From contig JAEWGD010000036.1 in the NCBI GenBank assembly GCA_023388515.1, forward strand, positions 62,001-126,000: a stretch of DNA of 64,000 nucleotides, given 5' to 3'. The stretch is from Bacillota bacterium. Its GTDB lineage: Bacteria > Bacillota > Clostridia > Oscillospirales > Ruminococcaceae. The notes under the pieces were generated by a model. That model ran no database searches. It was not told the origin of the DNA and saw nothing but the letters and a program-made list of their open reading frames with translations. Positions 7,864-17,688 of the stretch are shown here, piece after piece. The position numbers and the translations under genes were made by a program. How positions within the stretch are numbered: the stretch's first letter is position 1; each line of letters begins with the position of its first letter.

Positions 7864-8625
7864 CTAAAATACTTTTGAGCCATCTGTAAAATGAAACTCT
7901 ATAATATCCCCATCTTTTACTGTATAACCACCTGAACTTGCCGTTGGAAATTCATTATTTACGGAATAAACCCAACCACTGGCACTCCCACAATCACGTT
8001 CATACAAGCCATTTATCCCATTTATATAAACAGTTTTACGCTTTACATTACCTGTATAATTAAGGCTTATCCCATTGCTTTCACACGCACTTTTCAGCAC
8101 ATCAAAAGCAGTATCGCCCTCTTTCGAATTATAGTCCTGCATATCAAGAATAATTCCACTTTTCGGAACAACGCTTTCATTTTTTGCACTATCATTAAGC
8201 TTATCCCAATTTTCCACTGCTTTTTCGCAACGTATAGCTATTTTTACCTTGACAGTTTTTTCATCAGTTTCCTGCACCGTCTGATTTGGAGGTGCAGTTT
8301 CAACATTAGTCTGTATCGGCATTTGTGGCTTTTCAGTCGCCTGTATAGGTGATGTTGACTCTACCCTTTGCGTTTGCGTTATCTTATCATTCACCGATGT
8401 TTCCGTTTGTGAAATATCTGTATCATCACTTTGGGCAGTTTCTTTCTCCACTCTAGTTTCAGAATTATCAGCCTTAACTGTTATCGAAGTTGTTTCTTCA
8501 ATATCCTGTGTCAAACTCATTCTGCTATTATATTCCTCAACCGTTTCCACCGAACAACCAGTAAAAAGAATGAATATAACTAAAATTAACAATACCACTA
8601 AGGTGTTAAACTTTCTATTCCTCAT
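7864..8625 (-). CDS. DUF4430 (transcobalamin-like C-terminal domain) lipoprotein
   Basis: A 253-residue exported lipoprotein. The signal sequence ends in a lipobox, LFTGC, with Cys24 as the lipidated residue. Residues about 25-125 are a Thr/Gln/Glu-rich linker. Residues about 126-253 form a DUF4430 domain, recognised by VYINGINGLYERDCG, SGWVYSVNNEFPTASSGG and DGDIIEFHFTDG. DUF4430 is the beta-domain family that includes the C-terminal half of transcobalamin and intrinsic factor, where it covers the corrin ring. The gene overlaps the preceding alpha/alpha-barrel gene by 11 bases and lies in a cobalamin-riboswitch operon, so corrinoid capture at the cell surface is the natural role. Ligand binding is inferred. 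Confidence 0.87.
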   Translation of the reverse strand: MRNRKFNTLVVLLILVIFILFTGCSVETVEEYNSRMSLTQDIEETTSITVKADNSETRVEKETAQSDDTDISQTETSVNDKITQTQRVESTSPIQATEKPQMPIQTNVETAPPNQTVQETDEKTVKVKIAIRCEKAVENWDKLNDSAKNESVVPKSGIILDMQDYNSKEGDTAFDVLKSACESNGISLNYTGNVKRKTVYINGINGLYERDCGSASGWVYSVNNEFPTASSGGYTVKDGDIIEFHFTDGSKVF

Positions 8626-9799
8626 CTTTGGACTTTCTTACAGTAAATGCTGTCAAAATAGCTATTCCAGATATTAAACCTATAAATCCTATCGCAGACG
8701 TATCACCTGTTTTTGGTGAGCTGTCAATTGTATTTACAGTACTATGTGTAGTAACTGACGTTGTTTCTGTTACTATTGTAGTTTCTGTTACAATTACTTC
8801 TTCCTCCCCTAAATCAGAGAAATCAAACAAATCTGTTTTACCACTAACCATTCTGTCATAAGCAACAAGTGCTTGCAATGCCTGACTAGTAGCGAAATAA
8901 TCTGAGCCAGCCTCAGCACCATAATACGGCTCATAATAGCCACCATCTGCAACTGCAAATGTAAGCAAGCCGTCTAATAATGTATCTCCATTATCCGTTG
9001 TAAAGTAATCATAAACTACCTTATCAATCAAGCTTGCAGTAATTATCATCTGTGCTGTTGAACTAGGGTTTGATGCACCCCATGACATAATCGCACCATC
9101 TTCAGAATTCTGTTGTTCCAACAAATAACTCAAACTATTTTTTAGTGAATTCTCCACCTCATCACTATAATCAGAGTACGGTGCTAACCCCTGTAAAACC
9201 TGTGCTGTTGTGTCAGGGTCAACTGTTGCGTATTCTCCTAACATATAGGTAAAGCCTATATCATCAATATATCTCGTCATCATTTCATCAATAACGCTAC
9301 TTTTCAATTCGTCAGAATTATTAATCTCATCTTCATAAAATTCTATTATCTTCAAAGTATATGAAAGGGTTGAGGTTGACGATTGCTCATAAGTTGAAAA
9401 GTCCATCTCGGTAATCTTATCAAGCAAATCATAGCCACCGAAGTCGTGAATATCCTTTTCCATTGCTGTAAGAGTTAATGCAACTCGAACATATTCGCCA
9501 AGACTTTCAGCACCCGAATAATCAGCATATTTCCCCTCTTTTGCTATAAAATCTTCTTCTGCATTACTGTAATAAGCGTCAAGCAAGTCCTGTACAGAAC
9601 TCTCGCCACTTCTCGCTAATGCAAAAATATACCACTCGTCCATGTAAGTTGGTTCATCATCTGCAAAAAGCACATCACTAGCGTAGCTAATAGTTTTCTG
9701 CATAATCCCCTTTGAATTGTTGCTTTCTGCTGTTGCTAATACAGAAGTCGCACATACCATAACTGCCACAGCTAATACCGTTGAAATAATTTTCTTCAT
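8615..9799 (-). CDS. Surface alpha/alpha-barrel protein (prenyltransferase-like repeats)
   Basis: A 394-residue exported protein with a signal peptide (MKKIISTVLAVAVMVCATSV..., cleavage near residue 25). The body is built of helical-hairpin repeats of the prenyltransferase/squalene-cyclase type: WYIFALARSGESS, TTAQVLQGLAPYSDY, SSTAQMIITASLI and DYFATSQALQALVAYDR. The same alpha6/alpha6-barrel fold makes up the N-terminal half of intrinsic factor and transcobalamin. A Thr/Val-rich stalk follows, then SPKTGD (P362), a hydrophobic helix and a charged tail, which looks like a wall or membrane anchor of the LPxTG type. No catalytic DxDD-like motif is evident, so an enzyme role is unlikely. It is the first gene after the cobalamin riboswitch. 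Confidence 0.83.
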   Translation of the reverse strand: MKKIISTVLAVAVMVCATSVLATAESNNSKGIMQKTISYASDVLFADDEPTYMDEWYIFALARSGESSVQDLLDAYYSNAEEDFIAKEGKYADYSGAESLGEYVRVALTLTAMEKDIHDFGGYDLLDKITEMDFSTYEQSSTSTLSYTLKIIEFYEDEINNSDELKSSVIDEMMTRYIDDIGFTYMLGEYATVDPDTTAQVLQGLAPYSDYSDEVENSLKNSLSYLLEQQNSEDGAIMSWGASNPSSTAQMIITASLIDKVVYDYFTTDNGDTLLDGLLTFAVADGGYYEPYYGAEAGSDYFATSQALQALVAYDRMVSGKTDLFDFSDLGEEEVIVTETTIVTETTSVTTHSTVNTIDSSPKTGDTSAIGFIGLISGIAILTAFTVRKSKDEE

Positions 9800-9852
9800 T
9801 TTACATTCTCCTTATTTTCTGCATAATTTATGCAATTATTATTTCTTTCAGT

Positions 9853-9881
9853 AAAAAAACCACCTTATTAATCAAGGTGGT
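9853..9881 (-). terminator. Riboswitch-controlled terminator (expression platform)
   Basis: In the mRNA sense: ACCACCTT stem, short AT-rich loop, AAGGTGGT, then a run of at least six U. It lies between the cobalamin aptamer and the first gene (start 9799), the expected position for a transcription-terminating expression platform that stops the operon when the cofactor is bound. Confidence 0.82.
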
Positions 9882-9968
9882 AAAAGCAGTGTATAGTTTT
9901 ATATGCAAATATCACTTAATATATGCACACTAACACCGTCATTCCTCACCGAAAGATATGTTTGATAC

Positions 9969-10118
9969 TGTCGGCAAGTTTCCTGACTTACAGCCTCAAT
10001 CCTAATCCCTATCCTTCCCATTTTACTGGTGGTTATATAGGTTTCGTAGCTGAATACAGTAGGTGCGAGCTGTTATGGATTCTAACCATATTCCGATTTA
10101 ATGCAAGAGCAACCGACA
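9969..10118 (-). promoter_or_regulatory. Cobalamin riboswitch
   Basis: Read on the minus strand, the region holds the conserved blocks of the B12 aptamer in order: GCATTAAATCGGAATATGGT, AGAATCC, CTACTGTA, ACCACCAGTAAAATGGGAAG, and AGTCAGGAAACTTGCCGACA. The last corresponds to the 3' consensus AGTCAGGAGACCTGCC. The ends pair as stem P1 (CCGACA strand at 10113-10118 with TGTCGG at 9969-9974, plus-strand coordinates). Cobalamin binding would favour the downstream terminator and turn off the surface/ECF operon. The aptamer type follows from the motifs; which cobalamin form it prefers is not clear. Confidence 0.92.
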
Positions 10119-10215
10119 ATAATTTATTATACTATATTATCCACCCTTTGTAAAGAATTTTATTTTTATTTTTATTATACACTACAATAATTACTTTTTT
10201 CAACTAAAAAACACA

Positions 10216-10246
10216 AAGTCGACACCATTTTACACAGTGTCGACTT
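10216..10246 (-). terminator. Terminator after groEL
   Basis: A perfect 10-bp stem (aagtcgacac / gtgtcgactt) followed on the minus strand by a T-rich tail (tttgtgttttttag). It lies just past the groEL stop and keeps chaperonin transcription out of the B12 operon. Confidence 0.88.
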
Positions 10247-10277
10247 ATATTTAATCTATATTTTCATTCGTGCTTGT

Positions 10278-11942
<1,665 letters not shown>

Positions 11943-11959
11943 TTAATTTATAATATTAA

Positions 11960-12244
11960 TTATTCAACAATAGCTAAAATATCATCTTGACGTATAATTA
12001 TATAATCAACATCATCTATCTTAACCTCTGTACCTGAATATTTGCTCATAAGAACTTTATCGCCAACATTAACATACATTTTAACTTCATTTCCCTCAAC
12101 AATCCCGCCAGGACCAACTGAAACAATCTCAGCTATCTGTGGCTTTTCCTTTGCTGAACCTGGAATCAAAATCCCACCCTTTGTAACCTCCTCAGGCTCT
12201 GTCATTTTAACAACAACTCTGTCTGCCAATGGTTTAATTGTCAT
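11960..12244 (-). CDS. groS: GroES co-chaperonin
   Basis: 94 residues, the usual length, starting MTIKPLADRVVVKM. It includes the mobile-loop region EVTKGGILIPGSAKEKPQ and the dome motif VGPGG. It caps the GroEL ring. It is first in the groES-groEL operon, with AAGGAGGAAAACAG before the ATG, a perfect CIRCE operator 45 bases upstream and a promoter beyond that. groEL follows after about 60 bases. Confidence 0.98.
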   Translation of the reverse strand: MTIKPLADRVVVKMTEPEEVTKGGILIPGSAKEKPQIAEIVSVGPGGIVEGNEVKMYVNVGDKVLMSKYSGTEVKIDDVDYIIIRQDDILAIVE

Positions 12245-12288
12245 ATCTGTTTTCCTCCTTGTATATCATTAGTAATGTATATGTGTTT

Positions 12289-12315
12289 TTAGCACTCTAC
12301 TACTTTGAGTGCTAA
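12289..12315 (-). promoter_or_regulatory. CIRCE operator (HrcA site)
   Basis: A perfect match to the TTAGCACTC-N9-GAGTGCTAA consensus: TTAGCACTC at 12289-12297, nine bases, GAGTGCTAA at 12307-12315. It lies just downstream of the groES promoter and implies heat-shock repression by HrcA, whose gene is not in this window. Confidence 0.98.
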
Positions 12316-12319
12316 TACT

Positions 12320-12347
12320 ATTTTAACAATTTATTAAAAAAAATCAA
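12320..12347 (-). promoter_or_regulatory. groES promoter
   Basis: Minus strand: TTGATT (12347-12342), 16-base spacer, TAAAAT (12325-12320). The CIRCE operator follows immediately, as expected for an HrcA-repressed sigma-A promoter. Confidence 0.65.
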
Positions 12348-12485
12348 TAGTATTTGATATAAAAAATTTATTTTTGTACAACACAACAAAATTTCACACT
12401 TATAAAAAGCTTTTTTCAGCATTATTCATAGATAATACATTTATTTTTGTTAGTCTTTCAAATTTTATCCTCAACTTCGCTAGCG

Positions 12486-12513
12486 TTCATAGTCTGTTCA
12501 TGATTTATTCATA
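12486..12513 (+). promoter_or_regulatory. Direct-repeat operator upstream of the response regulator gene
   Basis: Three TTCATR hexamers at 12486, 12497 and 12508, spaced exactly 11 bases. One helical turn between direct repeats is the binding pattern of OmpR/PhoB-family regulators. A possible -10 (TATAAT, 12545-12550) lies downstream, which would place the repeats just above the -35 region, an activator position. Autoregulation by the adjacent regulator is inferred. Confidence 0.55.
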
Positions 12514-12640
12514 ATAATAAGTATTAAGTTTTAACATTATGTTGTATAATGATAATAAATATTACGAAAATGTGTTTTAACCGTAGTTGTGTGAGTTTAA
12601 TGTTACAGCTCTATTAATTTTATTTGTAAAGGAGTTTACT

Positions 12641-13339
12641 ATGTCACTAGAAAAAGTTCTTATCGTTGATGATGATAAAAATATTTGTGATTTGCTACGT
12701 CTATACCTTGAAAAAGAAGGTTTCGGTGTAATCCTTTCATATAACGGCGAGGAAGCTGTTATGAAGTTTCATGCACTAAAGCCTGATATTGTTCTGCTTG
12801 ATATTATGCTTCCAGGTCTTGACGGTTGGCAGGTTTGTAGAGAAATAAGAAAGAAATCTAATGTTCCAATAATTATGATAACTGCTAAAAGTGAAACTTT
12901 TGATAAGGTTTTAGGGCTTGAATTGGGTGCTGATGACTATATTGTCAAGCCATTTGATACTAAAGAGGTTATCGCTAGAATTAAGGCTATCTCTCGCCGT
13001 ATTGGTCATGTTCCACAAAAAAGTGAAATCAAGGAAGTTAAATACGATAAGCTATCCGTTAATATGACTCGTTATGAGTTAAAAGTTAACGATATTGTGC
13101 TTGACACGCCTCCAAAAGAACTTGAATTGTTGTTCTATCTCGCTTCTAATCCAAATAGAGTTTATACTCGTGACCAACTTTTGGACGAAGTATGGGGTTT
13201 TGAATATTATGGTGACTCTCGAACTATTGACGTGCATATTAAGAGATTAAGAGAGAAGCTCGAAGGAATTTCTGACAAGTGGGCGTTGAAAACTGTTTGG
13301 GGCGTTGGATATAAATTTGAAGCTGATGAGAGAGATTAA
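12641..13339 (+). CDS. OmpR/PhoB-family response regulator
   Basis: 232 residues from the ATG at 12641 (MSLEKVLIVDDDKN), which has AAAGGAG just before it; a longer reading from 12587 lacks a ribosome site. The receiver domain (1 to about 120) has the acidic pocket DDD (10-12), phospho-acceptor Asp54 in VLLDIMLPGLDGW, Thr81 and Lys103. The winged-helix DNA-binding domain (about 130-228) has PPKELELLFYLASNPNRVYT, RTIDVHIKRLREK and VWGVGYKF. It is followed by its histidine kinase and an HtrA-like protease, an arrangement recalling CssRS-HtrA secretion-stress systems. The signal sensed cannot be told from sequence. Confidence 0.95.
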   Translation: MSLEKVLIVDDDKNICDLLRLYLEKEGFGVILSYNGEEAVMKFHALKPDIVLLDIMLPGLDGWQVCREIRKKSNVPIIMITAKSETFDKVLGLELGADDYIVKPFDTKEVIARIKAISRRIGHVPQKSEIKEVKYDKLSVNMTRYELKVNDIVLDTPPKELELLFYLASNPNRVYTRDQLLDEVWGFEYYGDSRTIDVHIKRLREKLEGISDKWALKTVWGVGYKFEADERD

Positions 13340-13360
13340 TTTCTGTTTACTATTTCGATA

Positions 13361-13388
13361 AATAAAGGGGGCAGTTGTCCCCTTTATT
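13361..13388 (+). terminator. Hairpin between response regulator and kinase genes
   Basis: A 10-bp perfect stem (aataaagggg / cccctttatt) with an 8-base loop, followed by aaggttttatt. The T-run is weak, so it may be a partial terminator or mRNA-stabilising hairpin that lowers kinase relative to regulator expression. Confidence 0.55.
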
Positions 13389-13452
13389 AAGGTTTTATTC
13401 GTTTAGGTATATTGCGAATGTTTTATCTAAATTATACGAAAGGTAGAGGAAT

Positions 13453-14895
13453 ATGAAGAAAAGTTTTTTCTCAAAATTTTATTATATTTGTACTACTTTT
13501 CTTATAGTTAGTATTTTGGCTATGGGGGCTTCTCTACTCATATATTCTAATAGACTTTATCAATATGAAAAACGTGATAAACTGGATAATGTTTCTGATG
13601 TCGTTATTGAAAAGATTTCAACTGGTTATGAATCCTATTTAGATGTTAATAGCTATCAAACGCAGGAGGAACTTGAAGATAAACGCATTGGTTATAGCGT
13701 TAACCTTTATATTTTTGATTCAAAAGGTAATTTCATAATTGGTGCTGATTCTAAGGATTCTGAAAATGCTGAGATTAAATCTGCAATTTTTAGCAAATCC
13801 TTTCTAGAAAAGCATGAAAATGATAATGTGTATTTTAAAATTGGTTATCTTAATGGTATTACTTCGGAGTTAAGTGCTTGTCGCATACAAAAATTTACTG
13901 TAGAAAGACTTAATGATAAGCCTGTGGATTATTATTTGCTTGCAACTACATCTGCTGTTGATATAAATTCTTTTTCTAAGAACTTATTTATATGCTTCGG
14001 CATTACTGCTGCGTCTATTACACTTTTAACTTCGGTTTTGTTCTTTGTTACAACTAGAAAAATAACTCGTCCATTTACTGAAATGTCTGAAAAAACTGAA
14101 AACTTTTTTAAGGGCGACTACTCGCAAAGACTTCCTATTGATGATACAGATGAATTCAGTCGACTAGCGTTATCATTTAATGAAATGGCGAATACTATTG
14201 AAAAAAATGAAACTACACATAAAAACTTTATTGCAAATGTTTCTCATGAGTTAAGGACACCTATGACTACTATTGGTGGGTTTATTGATGGAATTCTTGA
14301 TGGGACTATTTCTAAAGATGAACAAAGGCATTATATGGAACTTGTTTCTGAGGAAATTAGGCGTTTGTCAAGGATTGTAAAAACAATGCTTAATATTTCA
14401 AAGTTTGAAGCTAATGAAATGCAGATTAATTATGAAAATGTTGATATTACAGATATGTGCATAAAGACTATTCTTATGTTTGAAAAGAGAATAAATGAAA
14501 AGCGTGTTAATGTTGAGGGGCTTGATTGCCCTAAGATTGTAATTACTGCTGACAAAGACTTGCTTTCACAATTATTTTATAATATTATCGAAAATGCTGT
14601 TAAATTTGTTGGTGAATGTGGTATAATAACATTTAGTATATCTCAAACTGAAAAGTATGCTGTTATTAGCTTGAAAAATACAGGTGAGGGATTATCTGAA
14701 GATGAGATCCCAAAAATTTTTAAAAGATTTTATAAAACTGATGAATCCCGTAGTGCTGATGCTACTGGAATAGGTTTGGGGCTTTCTATCGTTCGCTCTA
14801 TCATTAATCTCCATAACGGTACTATTGCTGTCAAGAGCGTTAAAGATGAATATACTGAGTTTGTAATTGAACTCCCGTTAAAAAAGCTTGATTAA
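13453..14895 (+). CDS. Sensor histidine kinase
   Basis: A 480-residue membrane kinase. TM1 is at about 10-31 and an extracytoplasmic sensor domain at about 32-175 (with YSVNLYIFDSKGNFIIGAD, resembling a PAS/Cache-like fold). TM2 is at about 178-200 and HAMP at about 201-253. The HisKA domain has His265 in FIANVSHELRTPMTTIGGF. The ATPase domain shows the N box (FYNIIENAVKF), the F region (IFKRFYKTDESRS) and the G2 box (GIGLGLSIVRSI). It should phosphorylate the regulator encoded 114 bases upstream. The HtrA-like gene follows after a very short gap, so the three probably act together at the envelope. Confidence 0.95.
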   Translation: MKKSFFSKFYYICTTFLIVSILAMGASLLIYSNRLYQYEKRDKLDNVSDVVIEKISTGYESYLDVNSYQTQEELEDKRIGYSVNLYIFDSKGNFIIGADSKDSENAEIKSAIFSKSFLEKHENDNVYFKIGYLNGITSELSACRIQKFTVERLNDKPVDYYLLATTSAVDINSFSKNLFICFGITAASITLLTSVLFFVTTRKITRPFTEMSEKTENFFKGDYSQRLPIDDTDEFSRLALSFNEMANTIEKNETTHKNFIANVSHELRTPMTTIGGFIDGILDGTISKDEQRHYMELVSEEIRRLSRIVKTMLNISKFEANEMQINYENVDITDMCIKTILMFEKRINEKRVNVEGLDCPKIVITADKDLLSQLFYNIIENAVKFVGECGIITFSISQTEKYAVISLKNTGEGLSEDEIPKIFKRFYKTDESRSADATGIGLGLSIVRSIINLHNGTIAVKSVKDEYTEFVIELPLKKLD

Positions 14896-14912
14896 AGAAG
14901 GTGATATTTCAT

Positions 14913-16298
14913 ATGGACAATAATTATTTTGATAATGGTGACAAAATTTATACGCCGATTGCTGAAGCTGAAAATATCCATGTAAATAGTTTTGACAATG
15001 CCCACGCTATGTACCATAATAACACAGAAAATCCACAATATACGGCTCAACCACTTATATCTCAGAAATCTAACAAAAATATGAAGGAAATGTATCGCTA
15101 TTATAAGTATTATGATGATGAAAAAACGCAACCAAAGGTGTTTTCAAAATCCTCAATTGCAATATTAATTGTTATATTTGCTCTTATTGTTGCTCTTACT
15201 TTTTATTGCATTATTTCTGATATTGCTAAGGGTAGCCTTGCTGATAATATTATGGCTAATGTTAATAAGCAGTTTTTATTGCAAACTGAAAACAAACCTA
15301 TGATTGACGAACAGCATATGGATGAAAATGGAAGGTATACAACTGAGGGCATTGCTCAACTTCTTAAACCCTCAGTTGTTGAGATATTCACTTATAATAA
15401 AGAGATTTCTAGCTTTGAACCTGTTGGAAGTGGGTCGGGAATTATTATGTCGTCAGATGGCTATATCGCCACAAATTCCCATGTACTTGATAATGCAACG
15501 GATTTTAAAGTTGTTCTATCTGATGAAACTGATTATATGGCACAGATTGTAGGCAAAGACACGAAAACTGATATTGCTGTTATAAAAATAAATGCAACAA
15601 ACCTTATAAATGCTACCTTTGGCGATTCTTCAACTGTCAAGGTGGGCGAACAGGTTATGGCTATCGGTAACCCTGCTGGACTTACTGGAACTGTTACTGA
15701 TGGAATTGTTTCTGGTATAAACAGACCTATTAAAACTGATACAATAGGCTTAGAAATGAATTGTATTCAAACAAATGCTGCGATAAGTCCAGGAAACTCT
15801 GGTGGTGCATTGGTAAATATGTATGGGCAAGTTATCGGAATTACCTCATCAAAATATGTTGACTCAAGTTATGAGGGACTTGGCTTTGCAATTACTATTA
15901 ATGAAGCAAAACCAATACTTGAAGAGCTAATGATACAGGGGTATATTTCTGGTAGGGTTAAGGTTGGAATAGCATTCCATGAGTCAACTACTGAACTTGC
16001 AAATCAGATGTTTAGAGAAAAGTATAATTATGATATTCCTGAGGATTTGAATGGGCTTTTAATTCTCTCAATTGATGAAACTTGTGATATTTCTAATACG
16101 GATTTACAGCTATATGACTTCATTGTAAGTGCTGAGGGCGTTGATGTGTCTGATTATGACTCGTTTATATCCGCTATCAGCGAAAAAAAGGCAGATGATA
16201 TTGTTCATGCTAAGGTTGTAAGACTAGACGAAAATGAAAATAGAACAGAGTTTGATATTGAGTTTAAGCTAATGCCAGATACAACAGGACATTATTGA
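14913..16298 (+). CDS. HtrA/DegP-like membrane-anchored serine protease
   Basis: 461 residues from ATG 14913 (MDNNYFDNGDKIY), with GAAGGTG nine bases upstream. The N-terminal 80 residues are a polar, Asn/Tyr-rich cytoplasmic region. One TM at 81-101 (SIAILIVIFALIVALTFYCI) puts the protease outside the membrane. The S1C domain has the triad His190 (ATNSHVLD), Asp220 (KTDIAVIKI) and Ser296 (SPGNSGGALV). The C-terminal about 110 residues are a divergent PDZ-like region. HtrA proteins degrade or refold misfolded exported proteins. It follows the two-component genes directly and ends at a strong terminator. Confidence 0.93.
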   Translation: MDNNYFDNGDKIYTPIAEAENIHVNSFDNAHAMYHNNTENPQYTAQPLISQKSNKNMKEMYRYYKYYDDEKTQPKVFSKSSIAILIVIFALIVALTFYCIISDIAKGSLADNIMANVNKQFLLQTENKPMIDEQHMDENGRYTTEGIAQLLKPSVVEIFTYNKEISSFEPVGSGSGIIMSSDGYIATNSHVLDNATDFKVVLSDETDYMAQIVGKDTKTDIAVIKINATNLINATFGDSSTVKVGEQVMAIGNPAGLTGTVTDGIVSGINRPIKTDTIGLEMNCIQTNAAISPGNSGGALVNMYGQVIGITSSKYVDSSYEGLGFAITINEAKPILEELMIQGYISGRVKVGIAFHESTTELANQMFREKYNYDIPEDLNGLLILSIDETCDISNTDLQLYDFIVSAEGVDVSDYDSFISAISEKKADDIVHAKVVRLDENENRTEFDIEFKLMPDTTGHY

Positions 16299-16330
16299 TT
16301 TAAACTTGTCTATTATAATTTAAAATGTGA

Positions 16331-16373
16331 GCAGTGATGTGGATTTTCCCATGTCACTGCTTTTTATTTTTTT
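16331..16373 (+). terminator. Terminator after htrA-like gene
   Basis: A 12-bp stem including two G-T pairs (gcagtgatgtgg / ccatgtcactgc), followed by tttttattttttt. It separates the two-component/protease operon from the holin-lysozyme pair. Confidence 0.9.
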
Positions 16374-16448
16374 GCTGTGTACATTACCGTACACATTTTC
16401 TTGTTATATCTCTACTAGTGAGGGGCTAAAACAGAAGGAGGTATAATT

Positions 16449-16883
16449 ATGGATAAGTACTCTACAATTATCGCAAATAATCCGTTTATGGTTTTGATTT
16501 GTATAGCAATCACACTAGACACAATGCTCGGACTTTTAAGAGCTGTTAAGGAACGCAAATTCAACAGCACTATTGGTATTAATGGAGGAATACGAAAAAC
16601 TGCTATGCTAATAAGTATTATTGCACTTTGCTTTGCTGATACACTTATAGACATAGATTTTCTTTTCATGGTTCCTGAACAAATCATGAAGTATATAGGC
16701 GTGAAAAAGGTTGGCTTATCGGAATTTTTTTCGTTGCTTTTTATTCTTTATGAGTGTGCAAGTATCCTTAAAAACATGGTGCTTTGTGGGTTGCCTGTTC
16801 CAAAAAAGTCAAAAGAGTTCATTAGTAAGTTTCTAATCGCAATGACTGATGAGATGCCAAAACAAGATAAGAAGGAGGAATAA
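16449..16883 (+). CDS. Phage-type holin (TcdE/phi-LC3-like family)
   Basis: 144 residues with four hydrophobic segments (about 10-28, 48-65, 68-82, 94-112) and a charged C-terminal tail ending DKKEE. The features ITLDTMLGLLRAVKERKFNS and GGIRKTAMLISIIAL are typical of the 'toxin secretion/phage lysis' holins. These make holes that let an endolysin reach the wall, and some secrete large proteins. AGAAGGAGG precedes the ATG. The lysozyme gene starts three bases after its stop, so the two form one cassette. No capsid, tail, portal or integrase genes surround it. Confidence 0.9.
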   Translation: MDKYSTIIANNPFMVLICIAITLDTMLGLLRAVKERKFNSTIGINGGIRKTAMLISIIALCFADTLIDIDFLFMVPEQIMKYIGVKKVGLSEFFSLLFILYECASILKNMVLCGLPVPKKSKEFISKFLIAMTDEMPKQDKKEE

Positions 16884-16886
16884 TTT

Positions 16887-17684
16887 ATGACTAAAGGTAT
16901 TGATATTTCTTATGCACAAAATAATGTTGATTTTGCAAAGGTAAAGGCTGATGGCTTTGATTTTGTTATTATCCGTGCTGGCTATGGCAAGTATGCAAGT
17001 CAAAAGGATGCTATGTTTGAAAGCCATTATGCAGGTGCAAAGGCAGTAGGTCTAAATGTAGGCTGTTACTGGTATAGCTATGCTACAAACGCTGATGACG
17101 CAAAACTTGAGGCTGAAGCTTGCCTTGAGGTTATAAAAGGAAAGCAGTTTGAGTTTCCTGTATGCTTTGATATTGAGGAGGAGCGACAGAAGATATTAGG
17201 TAATACTATTGTTTCTAATATAACTAGCGTATTCTGCCATGCAGTCGAAAGTGCTGGTTATTACGTTTCAATTTATAGCTATGCAAGCTTTTTACGGGAT
17301 TTTATTTCTGATGAGCTTCGCAAACGTTTTGATATTTGGGTTGCACATACAGGAGTTGTGCAACCAAATTATTCAACACCATTCGGTGTATGGCAGTTTA
17401 GTCATACTGGAAGTGTTTCGGGTATAAAAGGAAATGTATGCTTGGATTATGCATATAAGGACTATGCTGGCATTATGAAGGCTCATAATCTAAATGGTCT
17501 TTATGATGAAACTCCATCTCCTCAACACCGTGAATACATTGTCAAAAAGGGTGACAGTTTTTGGAGTATTGCTGAAAACGAACTTGGTAGTGGTTTACGG
17601 TATATGGAAATTGTTGAGTTGAACGAAATGTCTGCAGATGAAATAATTTATGCTAATCAAGTTTTAAGGTTACCGATTAAATAG
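16887..17684 (+). CDS. GH25 lysozyme (endolysin) with C-terminal LysM
   Basis: 265 residues. Residues 1 to about 195 are a GH25 muramidase: TKGIDISYAQNNVDF start, VIIRAGYG, the catalytic-site strand FPVCFDIEEE, and IWVAHTGVV / GVWQFSHTGSV near the end. Residues about 217-264 are a LysM peptidoglycan-binding domain (REYIVKKGDSFWSIAENELG ... ANQVLRLPI). No signal peptide is present, as expected of an endolysin that leaves through the holin encoded just upstream. AAGGAGG lies before the ATG. It cuts the MurNAc-GlcNAc bond of peptidoglycan. Likely roles are programmed lysis, release of large proteins or a leftover prophage lysis module. Confidence 0.95.
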   Translation: MTKGIDISYAQNNVDFAKVKADGFDFVIIRAGYGKYASQKDAMFESHYAGAKAVGLNVGCYWYSYATNADDAKLEAEACLEVIKGKQFEFPVCFDIEEERQKILGNTIVSNITSVFCHAVESAGYYVSIYSYASFLRDFISDELRKRFDIWVAHTGVVQPNYSTPFGVWQFSHTGSVSGIKGNVCLDYAYKDYAGIMKAHNLNGLYDETPSPQHREYIVKKGDSFWSIAENELGSGLRYMEIVELNEMSADEIIYANQVLRLPIK

Positions 17685-17688
17685 CTGA

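Noticed and set aside
8615..9799. Calling this gene a terpene cyclase or prenyltransferase enzyme.
   Set aside because: It is exported, anchored at the C-terminus, lacks an evident catalytic acid motif and is under a cobalamin riboswitch; only the fold is shared.
16449..17684. Prophage containing the holin and lysozyme.
   Set aside because: No integrase, portal, capsid, tail or attachment-site repeats within 5 kb on either side.
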